Shown one piece after another: positions 39,727-49,097 of a stretch of DNA of 64,000 nt (positions are counted from its first letter, which is position 1; each line of letters opens with the position of its first letter). This DNA comes from JAJRZX01 sp964472295. Its GTDB lineage: Bacteria > Desulfobacterota > GWC2-55-46 > JADFVP01. Where the stretch lies: assembly GCA_964472295.1 (NCBI GenBank), contig CAYYJQ010000006.1:9110-73109 (forward strand), given 5' to 3'. A model generated the notes under the pieces. The model saw only the letters and a program-made list of their open reading frames with translations. It was not told where the DNA came from and searched no databases. Position numbers and translations under genes: made by a program.

Positions 39727-41954
39727 ACAGAGGCAGGGCCGGGGCAAGGGAGGGGGCCTCAAGGTCCACGGGCAACGCCACAGCCAGGACAGGGGCCGGA
39801 AAAATCTTTATTGCCGTACTCCTCGCCCTTGCCTTTCTCATCATATCAACAAGGTTTGATTACCTCGCAGGCTCCTTACGCCTCTCAGGCCCCATTTCCA
39901 GGGCCGCCAACTTCTTCAGCCTCATTGGCAACGGCGGCTTTCTTATACCACTATCAGTAATACTTCTTGGCCTTGGCTGGTACCTGAAGCGTGAGGGCCT
40001 CCGCATTGTTGGCAGGGACTCACTATACGCCCTCCTCCTCTCCGGCGCGCTGGTGCAGATACTCAAGGCCGTCTTCGAGAGGCCAAGACCCTCGCACACA
40101 GCCGGCTATGTCCTCCACGCCATCCACCACCCATCTTTTTTTGACCTTACAGGGCGTTTCAACTCCTTTCCCTCGGGCCACACAGGGGCGGCCTTTGCCA
40201 TGGCCGCTGTCCTTGGCGCGCGCTATCCGCGCCTCCGCCTCCCCTTCTATACAGTGGCCGCGCTCATAGCGCTTGCCCGCATCGGCCTTGGCTCCCATTA
40301 CCCGTCAGACATCGCGGGCGGCATTATACTCGGCCTTGCCGTGGGCCGGCTCGTCGCAAAGGGCTGGAGATGGGACGTTAATAAAAAAAAGTGGCTCATG
40401 GCAGGCCTTGCCGTTCTCGTAATATCCATCTCCTTTTTCAAACTCGGCGGATACCTTGTCTTTGACGTGGACGAGGCCGTCTTTTCCGAGGCCTCCCGCG
40501 AGATGGTCACAACTGGCGATATAATCACCCCAACCTACAACTTCGAGCCCCGTTACGATAAACCCATACTCTTTTACTGGGCAATGGCAGGAGCATTCAA
40601 GACCATGGGCGTATCAGAGTTCTCGGCGCGTTTCCCTTCCGCAGGGCTCGGCGTGCTCCTCGTCCTCGTCACCTTTCTCTTTGTACGCCGCTTCAGCGGG
40701 TTCAGAGACGCCCTATGGGCAAGCCTGATATTACTACTCAACCTCGAATTCCTCGTATACTCCCACTCCGCCGTTACAGACATGACCCTCGCCTTTTTCA
40801 TCTCAGGCGCGCTTTTTTCAGGTTACGGGGCCATAAAAACAGGCGATAAACGCCTCTACTGCGCCTTCTGGGTCTCATCGGCCCTGGCCATGCTCACAAA
40901 AGGGGCCATAGGTCTGCTATTTCCCCTCTCCATCACCCTGATATACCTCATCATAAAAAAAGATTTTTTTGCCATTAAAAAACTCCTCAACCCCCTCTAC
41001 ATACTCCTCTTTCTTGTTGCCGCCATGCCATGGTTCCTCGTTGAGTACCATGCGCGGGGCTGGGAATGGATAGACGCCTTTATCATAAAACACCACATAC
41101 ACCGCTTTACAGGCGTTATCTCAAGCCACGGAGGGCCTCCTTATTTTTACGTGCTCATCTTACTCGCAGGGTTCTTCCCCTGGGTGGCACTCCTCCCCGA
41201 GGCCCTCACAAAAGGTATTAAAAGCATCCGAAAAGCAGGCGAAGATAACGATATTTTTTCTTTCACAACCATCTGGTTTCTCTTTATCTTTATCTTCTTC
41301 TCCATATCACGGACAAAACTCCCGAACTACATCTTCCCCGCCATACCAGCCTGTTCCGTCATGGTGGGCATCATCATCTCAAGAAGGATAAAAGAGACAT
41401 CACACAAAAAGGCCGCACTTGTCTTCATGGCCATACTCTCCTTTATCCTCGGAGGAGCGGCCCTCATAACACCCATGCTCAAAATAAAAATGGACGTGCC
41501 ACTCTCGGCCACGCTCTTCACGGGCCTTGGCATAATCCTTCTCCTTACAGGAGCCTTCGCTATCTTCACTATCTCAAAACCCCACAGATACGCGCCCCTA
41601 CTCGTCGCCGCAACCGCCGCGCTCCTCATATTCCTCCGCCTCAGCGCAGTGCCGCCAGTAAACGCCTTTATGCAGGAAGACCTCTTCAAATTCGCGAGAT
41701 ACGCCAAAAATGCCGGCCCCGGCGCTGTGCTTGCCACCTTTGAGATCAACCAGCCCTCCATCGCCTTCTACTATGCCAATGGAAAAATCCTCAAACTCGA
41801 AGGCAACTCACTCGATAAAATCACCCCCGAAAAGAAGAAAAACCTCCTTATAATCACAAAGGCATCCATAACCCAGAGGCTCGAAGACAAATATAACCTA
41901 AAGACCCTGAAAAAAGGCACTGACTTCGCCCTCATGACCGCAAAGGGAATCTAA
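39723..41954 (+). CDS. PAP2 phosphatase / ArnT-like glycosyltransferase fusion
   Basis: A 743-residue polytopic protein with a TTG start that overlaps the preceding stop by 4 bases. Residues ~50-220 form a PAP2-type lipid phosphatase (KAVFERPRPSH, FPSGHTGAAF, GLGSHYPSDIAGG), with the three catalytic motifs present. From ~220 to the C-terminus is a PMT/ArnT-like (GT83) enzyme: 'FDVDEAVFSEASREMVTTGD', 'YDKPILFYWAMAGA', then many membrane helices. ArnT-type enzymes use undecaprenyl-phosphate sugar donors; a PAP2 part could recycle undecaprenyl pyrophosphate. The fusion is notable. Its substrate, perhaps a lipid A sugar, is inferred. Confidence 0.85.
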   Translation: MNRGRAGAREGASRSTGNATARTGAGKIFIAVLLALAFLIISTRFDYLAGSLRLSGPISRAANFFSLIGNGGFLIPLSVILLGLGWYLKREGLRIVGRDSLYALLLSGALVQILKAVFERPRPSHTAGYVLHAIHHPSFFDLTGRFNSFPSGHTGAAFAMAAVLGARYPRLRLPFYTVAALIALARIGLGSHYPSDIAGGIILGLAVGRLVAKGWRWDVNKKKWLMAGLAVLVISISFFKLGGYLVFDVDEAVFSEASREMVTTGDIITPTYNFEPRYDKPILFYWAMAGAFKTMGVSEFSARFPSAGLGVLLVLVTFLFVRRFSGFRDALWASLILLLNLEFLVYSHSAVTDMTLAFFISGALFSGYGAIKTGDKRLYCAFWVSSALAMLTKGAIGLLFPLSITLIYLIIKKDFFAIKKLLNPLYILLFLVAAMPWFLVEYHARGWEWIDAFIIKHHIHRFTGVISSHGGPPYFYVLILLAGFFPWVALLPEALTKGIKSIRKAGEDNDIFSFTTIWFLFIFIFFSISRTKLPNYIFPAIPACSVMVGIIISRRIKETSHKKAALVFMAILSFILGGAALITPMLKIKMDVPLSATLFTGLGIILLLTGAFAIFTISKPHRYAPLLVAATAALLIFLRLSAVPPVNAFMQEDLFKFARYAKNAGPGAVLATFEINQPSIAFYYANGKILKLEGNSLDKITPEKKKNLLIITKASITQRLEDKYNLKTLKKGTDFALMTAKGI

Positions 41955-42120
41955 AAGAAGAAAAGAAGAGAGTAGGTGGGCTGCGCACTAAAAAAAAAGA
42001 AAATATTTCCTTACTTTCTTTTAGAAAAAAGAAAGTAAGACAAAGAAAACCAATAGGGGATGGGGTTATAGTGTTGGATAGATAAGTTGGCACTGCCCGC
42101 CTGAAAAAAATTAGACAAAA
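41955..42120. repeat. Repeat-bearing spacer
   Basis: Contains a CTTACTTTCTTTTAGAAAA/AAGAAAGTAAG hairpin near 42011 and a CAAAGAAAACCAATA motif near 42042, then GGCACTGCCCGCC. No gene. Confidence 0.6.
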
Positions 42121-42153
42121 AAAAGCGGGCGCCCCAAAGGGGCGCCCGCTTTT
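42121..42153 (-). terminator. Bidirectional intrinsic terminator after ahcY
   Basis: AAAGCGGGCGCCCC-aaa-GGGGCGCCCGCTTT, with A-runs on the left and T on the right. On the minus strand it is followed by eight T and closes ahcY. Confidence 0.85.
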
Positions 42154-42180
42154 GTAATTTAGAGATTTAAAAAACTTTAA

Positions 42181-43440
42181 TCATGTACCCATATCCCATG
42201 AGGCGAGGTACTTTTTCTGCTCCCGTGTAAGCGTGTCTATATCCTTACCAAGGCAGGCGAGTTTAAGCCTCGCTATCTCGCGGTCTATCTCAAGGGGCAC
42301 GGTGTAGACCTCTTTCGAGAGGGTCTTGCCCTTTTTCACGAGAAAATCAGCGGCAAGGGCCTGGTTCGCGAAACTCATGTCCATGACGCTCGCGGGGTGT
42401 CCCTCGGCAGATGCGAGGTTAATGAGCCTGCCCTCTCCAAGCACGCATACCCGGTTGCCGTTCTTGAGGGTATGCTCCTCGACAAAGTCACGGACAACGC
42501 GTCTCTTCTTGCTTATGGCCTTGAGGCCATCGAGGTCAAGTTCAACGTTGAAATGGCCGGAGTTGGCAACAATGGCCCCGTCCTTCATCTTGGCGAAGTG
42601 GGGCTTTCTGATTACATTGATATTGCCGGTTACGGTGCAGAAGAAGTCGCCTATTGGGGCGGCCTCTTTTATGGGCATTACCCGGAAGCCGTCCATCACG
42701 GCCTCAAGGCCCTTGATGGGGTCTACCTCGGTTACGATTACGTTCGCGCCCATGCCCTTGGCCCTCATGGCAAGGCCCTTGCCGCACCAGCCATAGCCGC
42801 AGACAACAAAATTACTGCCCGCAAGGAGCCTGTTCGTGGCGCGAAGTATACCGTCAAGGGTTGACTGACCCGTACCGTAACGGTTGTCAAAGAAGTGCTT
42901 CGTGGCGGCGTCATTCACGGCGATTACCGGGAACTTTAAGAGACCGTCAGAGGCGAGGCTCTTGAGCCTTATGACACCAGTGGTGGTCTCTTCCGTGGAG
43001 CCGATGATGTTGTCGGCAAGGTGAGGCTTTTCACCGTGGATGACAGAGACGAGGTCTGCTCCGTCGTCCATGGTTATGTGAGGCTTCTTGTCAAGGGCGG
43101 CGTTGAGGTGTCTGTAATAGGTCTTGTTGTCCTCACCCTTGATGGCGTATACAGGTATCTTGAAGTTCTTGACAAGAGAAGCGGCAACGTCATCCTGAGT
43201 GCTCAGGGGGTTTGAGGCGCAGAGCGTAACATCGGCGCCGCCGGCCTTAAGGGTGATGACAAGGTTGGCCGTCTCGGTGGTAACATGAAGGCAGGCCGCC
43301 ACCTTTACGCCCTTCAGGGGCTTCTTCTTTGTAAAGTTCTCCTTTACGCGCCTGAGGACGGGCATGTCCCTCTCGGCCCACTCGATCCTGTTCTTGCCCA
43401 TCTTGCTAAGTGAAATGTCCTTTACATCGTACTTCTTCAT
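42181..43440 (-). CDS. ahcY: S-adenosylhomocysteinase
   Basis: A 419-residue protein with 'AACLHVTTETANLVITL', 'CASNPLSTQDDVAASL', 'NDAATKHFFDNRYGTGQST' and the NAD site 'VVCGYGWCGKGLAMRAKGMG'. It hydrolyses S-adenosylhomocysteine to adenosine and homocysteine. GGAGGG precedes the ATG. metK lies 297 bases upstream on the same strand; the spacer holds repeats. A SAH-type riboswitch was looked for in that spacer and not seen. Together with metK it forms the SAM cycle. Confidence 0.95.
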   Translation of the reverse strand: MKKYDVKDISLSKMGKNRIEWAERDMPVLRRVKENFTKKKPLKGVKVAACLHVTTETANLVITLKAGGADVTLCASNPLSTQDDVAASLVKNFKIPVYAIKGEDNKTYYRHLNAALDKKPHITMDDGADLVSVIHGEKPHLADNIIGSTEETTTGVIRLKSLASDGLLKFPVIAVNDAATKHFFDNRYGTGQSTLDGILRATNRLLAGSNFVVCGYGWCGKGLAMRAKGMGANVIVTEVDPIKGLEAVMDGFRVMPIKEAAPIGDFFCTVTGNINVIRKPHFAKMKDGAIVANSGHFNVELDLDGLKAISKKRRVVRDFVEEHTLKNGNRVCVLGEGRLINLASAEGHPASVMDMSFANQALAADFLVKKGKTLSKEVYTVPLEIDREIARLKLACLGKDIDTLTREQKKYLASWDMGT

Positions 43441-43737
43441 CTACCCTCCATGTAAGTCGTCTTTTTTTTTGTTTACCCTTGCTTTAGGTTGTTAGGCCTT
43501 GTTTTCGTTAAACCTCTATTTTTTGTCGGGTAGTGCCCACTCTTCTACCCAACAAGTCTCTTGGCGGGCAAAGCCCGCCTATTGGTTTTCTTTGACGCAG
43601 GTCCTTCGTGGTAGAATGTGCCTACCTATTTCGAAAAGAAAGTAAGGCTTTTTTCTTTTGGTGGGCAGTGCCCACCCTACCCTTCTGGCGCGCGGGCCCC
43701 AGAGGGGCCCGCGCCTCAACTACCTATCATTTCTTTC
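43441..43737. repeat. Repeat spacer between ahcY and metK
   Basis: Holds GGCGGGC-aaa-GCCCGCC near 43564, TTGGTTTTCTTTG near 43583 and GGTGGGC-agt-GCCCACC near 43661, plus GCGCGGGCCCC/GGGGCCCGCGC at about 43688-43714. No gene. Confidence 0.65.
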
Positions 43738-44901
43738 TCAGAGACCCGCGGCCTTTTTAAGGGCCTCGGCCTTATCGGTCTTTTCCCAGGTAAAGTCATT
43801 GCCGTTCTTGCCGAAGTGGCCGTAGGCGGCTGTTGGCCTATAAATAGGCCTGAGGAGGTCAAGGTCTTTTATAATGTCCGCGGGCTTCAGATTAAAGTGC
43901 TCGCGGATAAGGTCTTCTATCTTCTGTTCCGGGACCCGTTCCGTGCCGGAGCAGTCCACCATGACGGATACGGGCTCTGGCACGCCGATGATATAGGCAA
44001 GCTGGAGTTCGCACTCTCCCGCGAGTCCCGCGGCTACTACGTTCTTCGCGACATACCTGGCCATGTAGGAGGCCGAGCGGTCTACCTTGGAAGGGTCTTT
44101 TCCTGAGAAGGCCCCGCCGCCGTGGCTCCCGTGGCCGCCGTAGGTGTCCACTATTATCTTTCTTCCCGTAAGGCCGCAGTCTCCGTGGGGGCCGCCCACG
44201 ATGAACTGGCCCGTGGGGTTGATGAGATACTTTGTCTCGGGTGTGAGGAGGTCCGCTGGAATGGCCTTTTTTATGACCTCTTCAATGATGCCGTCCGTAA
44301 GGTCTGATTTGCTCACATCGGGCGAGTGCTGGCTTGAGACGACTACCGTGTCAACGGTAGTGGGTTTTCCGTTAAAGTATTTAACCGTAACCTGGCTCTT
44401 TCCGTCGGGGCGGAGAAAGGCGAGGGTATTGTCCTTTCTTGCCTCAGAGAGTTTTGCCGACACCTTATGCGAGAGCATGATGGGCATGGGCATGAGTTCC
44501 GGCGTGTGGTCGCAGGAGTAGCCGAACATGAGACCCTGGTCGCCTGCGCCCTGTTCTTTCTCTTCTCCACTGTCAACGCCCATGGCGATGTCAGGAGACT
44601 GACGGTCAAGGCTTACCATGACGGCGCAGGTCTTGTAGTCAAAGCCCATGCTCGCGTCGGTGTAGCCGATGTCCTTTATAGTCTCGCGGACTATATCCTG
44701 GTAATCTATCCTGGCCTTTGTGGTTATCTCGCCCGCTATGATGACCACGCCGGTAGTCACCATGGTCTCGCAGGCAACCCTGCTATGGGGGTCTTCGGCA
44801 AGCAGTGCGTCAAGAATGGCATCAGAGACCTGGTCAGCGACCTTGTCGGGATGCCCCTCTGTGACAGACTCCGAGGTAAAAAGATATTCTCTGTATTCCA
44901 T
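43738..44901 (-). CDS. metK: S-adenosylmethionine synthetase
   Basis: A 387-residue protein of standard length. Visible are 'FTSESVTEGHPDKVADQVSD', 'GVVIIAGEITTKARIDYQ', 'DQGLMFGYSCDHTPELMPMP', and 'GGAFSGKDPSKVDRSASYMA'. It makes SAM from methionine and ATP. A promoter lies upstream (44941-44969). The product is the ligand of the S-box that controls the cluster headed by the thrC-like gene. Confidence 0.97.
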   Translation of the reverse strand: MEYREYLFTSESVTEGHPDKVADQVSDAILDALLAEDPHSRVACETMVTTGVVIIAGEITTKARIDYQDIVRETIKDIGYTDASMGFDYKTCAVMVSLDRQSPDIAMGVDSGEEKEQGAGDQGLMFGYSCDHTPELMPMPIMLSHKVSAKLSEARKDNTLAFLRPDGKSQVTVKYFNGKPTTVDTVVVSSQHSPDVSKSDLTDGIIEEVIKKAIPADLLTPETKYLINPTGQFIVGGPHGDCGLTGRKIIVDTYGGHGSHGGGAFSGKDPSKVDRSASYMARYVAKNVVAAGLAGECELQLAYIIGVPEPVSVMVDCSGTERVPEQKIEDLIREHFNLKPADIIKDLDLLRPIYRPTAAYGHFGKNGNDFTWEKTDKAEALKKAAGL

Positions 44902-44940
44902 TCACATTCTCCTTTTGGACCGGGTTGATTAAAGGGCCTT

Positions 44941-44969
44941 ATTATCTACTGAATCCATATTCTTGTCAA
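44941..44969 (-). promoter_or_regulatory. Sigma70-type promoter of metK
   Basis: On the minus strand TTGACA (44969-44964) and GATAAT (44946-44941) are 17 bases apart, about 40 bases before the metK start codon. Confidence 0.75.
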
Positions 44970-45051
44970 ATAAATTCATTCATTAATTTTGCCTCCGGCC
45001 ATGGATAAAACACATGCAAGTGCGTAATAAAGGTGTAATGCGGCAGGGGTG

Positions 45052-46824
45052 TCATGAGAACTCATCGCTATAGAACTCAGGGAGCCTCGCGCTCACGTAC
45101 CTTTCCACCTCCATGGCTGTTGGGAACTTTATTATCTCCTCGCATATTTCCCTTGCCCATGAATAATTAATGGAACGCATAAGGCGCTTGACCTTGAGTA
45201 TGGAGATGGCGTTCATGCTGAGCGTCTGTATGCCGAAGCCAAGGAGTATGAGGGCATACTCGGGCTCTCCGGCCATCTCTCCGCAGACCCCCACATTGAC
45301 CCCCTCCTTTATGGCCGCCTCTGCGACGCCCTTTATTATCCGAAGCACCGCCGGGTGATATGGCTCGTAAAGGTATGCCACGTGCTCGTTGGCCCTGTCA
45401 ATGGCAAGGGAGTACTGGAGAAGATCGTTCGTGCCAATGGAGATGAAGTCCACCTCTTTGACGAGGAGGTCCGCGATTAGGGCGGCGGATGGCACCTCTA
45501 TCATTATCCCTGTCTCCACATGGGGTTTAAAGGGTTTTCCCTCTCTCTCGAGCTCGCGCTTTGCCTCGTCAAGGATTGCCCGGGCCATGCGGAGTTCTCC
45601 CACGCCGGAGATCATGGGGAACATTATCTTAACCTCTCCGTGCATGGAACTGCGGAGCATTCCCTTGAGCTGGGCCTTGAAGACCTCCCTGTGTTTGAGG
45701 CAGAACCTTATGGCCCGGAGCCCCATGGCGGGGTTGTTCTCCTCAGCGGGTTCAAGGCCCGGAAGATCCTTATCACCGCCTATGTCGAGGGTGCGGATAG
45801 TTACGGGGTTGGGGTATACCTTTCGCGCCACCTCGCTGTAGGCCTCGTAGTGCTCCTCCTCAGTGGGGAGTTCTCCCCTGTTGAGATAGAGGAACTCTGT
45901 CCTGTAGAGCCCTATGCCCTCGGCCCCGTGCTCCTTAAGGGACTCTATGTCCTCGATGAGTTCCATGTTGCCGCGAAGGGCCACGACGTGCCCGTCTTTT
46001 GTCTCACAGGGAAGATCGCGGTAGAGTAGCAGTGTCCTGTCGTAGTCGGCGTAGCGTTCCTGCTGTTTCCTGTAGAGTTCTATGACGCTCTCGGGCGGGT
46101 TTATTACAAGCGTGCCCTTTGTGCCGTCAATTATTACAGTGTCTCCTGTCTCCACCTTGAGCGTCGCCGTCTCAAGGCCCACAATAGCCGGAATCTCGAG
46201 GGCCCGGGCCATGATGGCCGTATGAGAGGTCTTGCCCCCAAGGTCCGTGACAAAGCCCATTACAAGGTCCTTGGACATCTGGGCGGTATCCGCAGGAGAG
46301 AGGTCGTGGGCAACGATAATGGAGGGCTCTTTCATTGCTGTAACAGAGTCCTCGTGCCTCCCTATGAGGTTGAAGAGTATCCTGTTGACTATCTGCTCAA
46401 GGTCATAACTCCTTGCGCGAAGGTACTCGTCGTCAATGGTGTTGAAGTAGTTCATGAGTTTGGCGAGGACCCTCTTCAAGGCCCACTCGGCGTTTATGCG
46501 CTCATCCTTGATGGTCTTAATGGTGTCCTTGATGAGCATGTTGTCCTTGAGTATCATGAGGTGGGCGTCTATGATACTTACGTGCTCTTTCTCGTGTCCC
46601 TCGGCCTCCATCTTGTGACGCGCGCGCAGGAGCTGCTCCCTGCTTTTTTCAAGGGCATCCTGAAAGCGCTCTATTTCATGAAGGCTGTCCGAGCTGTCAA
46701 GGTGGCAGTACTGGATGTCGCTCTCAACGCCCTTTTTTATTACATAGGCCCTTGAGATGACTATGCCCGGTGATACACCGATGCCCTTTATAAAGCCAAC
46801 ATGTTTTTTTCTCTCGGCCATCAT
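45052..46824 (-). CDS. ptsI: PTS Enzyme I
   Basis: A 590-residue phosphoenolpyruvate-protein phosphotransferase. The phosphorylated His201 is in 'DLGGKTSHTAIMARALEIPA', and the C-terminal PEP-binding barrel includes 'GLYRTEFLYLNRGELPTEEE', 'RTLDIGGDKDLPG' and a Cys in 'VGVCGEMAGEPEY'. It passes phosphate to HPr, whose gene lies directly upstream (four-base overlap). It lacks a GAF domain, so it is the canonical rather than the PtsP form. No sugar permease is in the locus. Confidence 0.95.
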   Translation of the reverse strand: MMAERKKHVGFIKGIGVSPGIVISRAYVIKKGVESDIQYCHLDSSDSLHEIERFQDALEKSREQLLRARHKMEAEGHEKEHVSIIDAHLMILKDNMLIKDTIKTIKDERINAEWALKRVLAKLMNYFNTIDDEYLRARSYDLEQIVNRILFNLIGRHEDSVTAMKEPSIIVAHDLSPADTAQMSKDLVMGFVTDLGGKTSHTAIMARALEIPAIVGLETATLKVETGDTVIIDGTKGTLVINPPESVIELYRKQQERYADYDRTLLLYRDLPCETKDGHVVALRGNMELIEDIESLKEHGAEGIGLYRTEFLYLNRGELPTEEEHYEAYSEVARKVYPNPVTIRTLDIGGDKDLPGLEPAEENNPAMGLRAIRFCLKHREVFKAQLKGMLRSSMHGEVKIMFPMISGVGELRMARAILDEAKRELEREGKPFKPHVETGIMIEVPSAALIADLLVKEVDFISIGTNDLLQYSLAIDRANEHVAYLYEPYHPAVLRIIKGVAEAAIKEGVNVGVCGEMAGEPEYALILLGFGIQTLSMNAISILKVKRLMRSINYSWAREICEEIIKFPTAMEVERYVSARLPEFYSDEFS

Positions 46825-47084
46825 TCCTCGCCAAAACGTCCGTTAATAAGCGCGCCAAGGGCATTGATAGCGGCCACGGCGTCATCGCCCTCGGCCCTCA
46901 GGGTTATCTCGGCCCCTTTTGGGGCCGCGAGCATGAGCACACCGAGTATGCTCTTGCCGTTTACCTCCTGCCCGTCTTTTATAATAAATATTTCAGACTC
47001 ATAGCGGTTGGCCTCCTGCACGAAGTAGGAGGCCGCCCTTGCGTGAAGTCCGAGTTTATTGAGTATGGTAAAGGTCTGTTCCAT
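46821..47084 (-). CDS. HPr phosphocarrier protein
   Basis: The start at 47084 (MEQTFTILNK) is chosen, because a GTG frame upstream is not supported. The 87-residue protein has the phospho-acceptor His14 in 'KLGLHARAASYF' and the regulatory Ser45 in 'VNGKSILGVLML', so it can be a target of both EI and HprK. It overlaps ptsI by 4 bases. The upstream gap to EIIB (195 bases) shows no gene. Confidence 0.92.
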   Translation of the reverse strand: MEQTFTILNKLGLHARAASYFVQEANRYESEIFIIKDGQEVNGKSILGVLMLAAPKGAEITLRAEGDDAVAAINALGALINGRFGEE

Positions 47085-47279
47085 AAACCTCGAGAGCTTG
47101 AGAACCACGCCAGGAAGACCGGGCCAAAAAAGAGGGCCAGGAACTCCCTGCCACCGGCGCTACATGGAGGCCCCAACTGGAGAGACGTCTTCCCGGCTCA
47201 CCACATGTTCAGGGTTCCCAAGGACTGCCTTGGCCTTGGCCCAGGATAAACGGCCATGGCCGCCAGGACCTCAGGCCCA

Positions 47280-47732
47280 TCAGACCGCACCCGCACCCGG
47301 AAGGGCCCTTACCTCAAGCCTTACTCCCTCAGAGCGAAAAAACGAAAGCGCCTCTTTCTCTTCTTCTGTGATGACCACGCTATCAGAGAGCCTCTCGTGG
47401 AACTCGGCGTGATGGATGTTCCCTATGTTAAGTACATCGAACTTCACGCCCACCTTGAATATGCTGAGGGCCATGCTTATTGAGGGGAGAACCACCAGCA
47501 CCCGCCTCGTCTCAGCGTCGCTACTTAACAAGAAATCCACTGCGCCGACCTGATCAAGAACAAGTATCTCACAGGAATAGGAACCAGGCATGGCCTTCAA
47601 CTCATACTCGAAGATCTTGCGCATATTGGCCCCAGCCACCACGACAAGGGTATCCGCGCCAGTGACCGGCACCCAGGCATGTATGACCTGACCGTGAAGC
47701 AACCTGTCGTCTACCCTGAGCAGTGTTATCAT
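47280..47732 (-). CDS. PTS EIIB, mannose family
   Basis: A 150-residue protein with 'LLRVDDRLLHGQVIHAWVP' (active His about residue 13) and a Rossmann-like fold continuing in 'VLVVLPSISMALSIFKVGV'. No EIIC or EIID is encoded, so it cannot move a sugar by itself. In Geobacter-like genomes the same orphan EIIA-EIIB pair occurs beside rapZ and HPr and is probably regulatory. The spacer from EIIA is 86 bases. Confidence 0.88.
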   Translation of the reverse strand: MITLLRVDDRLLHGQVIHAWVPVTGADTLVVVAGANMRKIFEYELKAMPGSYSCEILVLDQVGAVDFLLSSDAETRRVLVVLPSISMALSIFKVGVKFDVLNIGNIHHAEFHERLSDSVVITEEEKEALSFFRSEGVRLEVRALPGAGAV

Positions 47733-47818
47733 CGCTGAACTCTCCGGGCAGTGCCCAAAGGAAGGGCCCTGCGCGCCGTGTCTCCTTTCAACGACTATCC
47801 CGCCGTGGCCCCCCTGCC

Positions 47819-48220
47819 TTACTTGTCACCAAGCATATTGCCGGCTATGGCCATGCTCTTTCTGCCGTAATCCTCAAGATAAGACGCCACCTCATGCAGA
47901 GTCCGGCCTTTTCTGAGGGTATCGAACTTTATAAGAACGGGCAGATTCACACCAGTCATTATCTCAACTTCCCTGTCCTCGAGTATGCTCATGGCGATAT
48001 TCGTAGGCGTGCCCCCAAAAAGGTCGGTAAAGACCATGACCCCCTTGCCTCCATCCACCTCGCTTACTGCCCTGAGGAGCCTTCCCCTGAGGGCGTCCAC
48101 GTCCTGGTAATTCTCGATACTTACGGGCTTTATCTTATCCATGCCGCCCTTTATGACCATGGCCGCGTCAAGGAGCGCTTTGCCCAGTTCTCCGTGCGTA
48201 ATGATTACAGCGCCTATCAT
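47819..48220 (-). CDS. PTS EIIA, mannose family
   Basis: The ATG at 48220 (MIGAVIITHG) is preferred, since GAGG lies eight bases upstream; a GTG at 48229 is possible. The ~133-residue protein has the phospho-His in 'IITHGELGKALL' and the typical 'MVFTDLFGGTPTNIAMS'. It pairs with the EIIB gene downstream and lacks membrane components, so a regulatory role is inferred. Confidence 0.9.
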   Translation of the reverse strand: MIGAVIITHGELGKALLDAAMVIKGGMDKIKPVSIENYQDVDALRGRLLRAVSEVDGGKGVMVFTDLFGGTPTNIAMSILEDREVEIMTGVNLPVLIKFDTLRKGRTLHEVASYLEDYGRKSMAIAGNMLGDK

Positions 48221-48233
48221 AATGTACACCTCG

Positions 48234-49097
48234 TCAAAGTTTATCGATATCGCGATGCTTCTGCCGAAGTGTCGTAATATCCATCCTGAGTGTATCCGCT
48301 ATGGCCTCTGCGATGACCACAGAGCGGTGCTTTCCGCCGGTGCACCCCACGGCCACAGTAAGGTAAGATTTGCCCTCTTTCCAGTAAAGGGGCACGAGAA
48401 ACTCGAGAAGCCCTCTCAGCCTCTCTATAAATTCCTTTGCCTCGGCGTTGGCAAGCACATACTCCCTTACCCTCGGGTCCCGGCCATCAAGCCTTCTAAG
48501 TCCAGCCACGAAAAAGGGGTTTGGTATGAACCTCACGTCAAAGAGGAGATCCGCGTCGCCGGGTATCCCGTAACGGAAGCCAAAGGATACAAGATTTATA
48601 GTGAGCGTGCTCCGCGCGATGGGTCCTGAGCAGTGTTCACGTATGACATCCCTTAACTGATGTACATTGTAGGAGCTCGTATCAATAACCCTGTCGGCGC
48701 AAAACTTTAGGTCCTTGAGGAGCCTTCTCTCCATTACAAGTCCCTCAAGGGGGCTCTCATCAGCGGCAAGGGGATGACTTCTCCTTGTCTCGCTGAACCT
48801 CCTTATAAGGACATCATTTGACGCCTCAAGATAAAGGATGGAGAGATTGTGTCCCGCCTCCTTCAGCTCGTCGATAACTGATATAATATCCTTGAGGAAG
48901 ACACCCTCGCGAACGTCCACCACTATTGCGGCCCTTCTCACCTCACCCCTTTCCGAGACAAGCCTCATGAACTCGGGGAGCATGGGCACAGGCATATTGT
49001 CCACGCAGAAAAACCCCAGGTCCTCAAGGGCCTTTGTAGCCGTTCTCTTGCCAGACCCCGAGGGGCCGGTTATGACGACAAGGTTGACCTCCTTCAA
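48234..49097 (-). CDS. rapZ: RapZ/YvcJ-like nucleotide-binding protein
   Basis: A 287-residue protein. It has Walker A GPSGSGKR (11-18), 'VDNMPVPMLPEF', and the C-terminal 'SFGFRYGIPGDADLLFDVRF' and 'VAVGCTGGKHRSVVIAEAIA'. In E. coli, RapZ binds the GlmZ RNA and links cell-envelope precursor levels to PTS signals. Whether an sRNA partner exists here is unknown. The start overlaps the hprK stop by four bases. Confidence 0.93.
   Translation of the reverse strand: MKEVNLVVITGPSGSGKRTATKALEDLGFFCVDNMPVPMLPEFMRLVSERGEVRRAAIVVDVREGVFLKDIISVIDELKEAGHNLSILYLEASNDVLIRRFSETRRSHPLAADESPLEGLVMERRLLKDLKFCADRVIDTSSYNVHQLRDVIREHCSGPIARSTLTINLVSFGFRYGIPGDADLLFDVRFIPNPFFVAGLRRLDGRDPRVREYVLANAEAKEFIERLRGLLEFLVPLYWKEGKSYLTVAVGCTGGKHRSVVIAEAIADTLRMDITTLRQKHRDIDKL

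Noticed and set aside
43441..43737. SAH riboswitch before ahcY.
   Set aside because: None of the expected conserved segments was found; the spacer consists of repeat modules.
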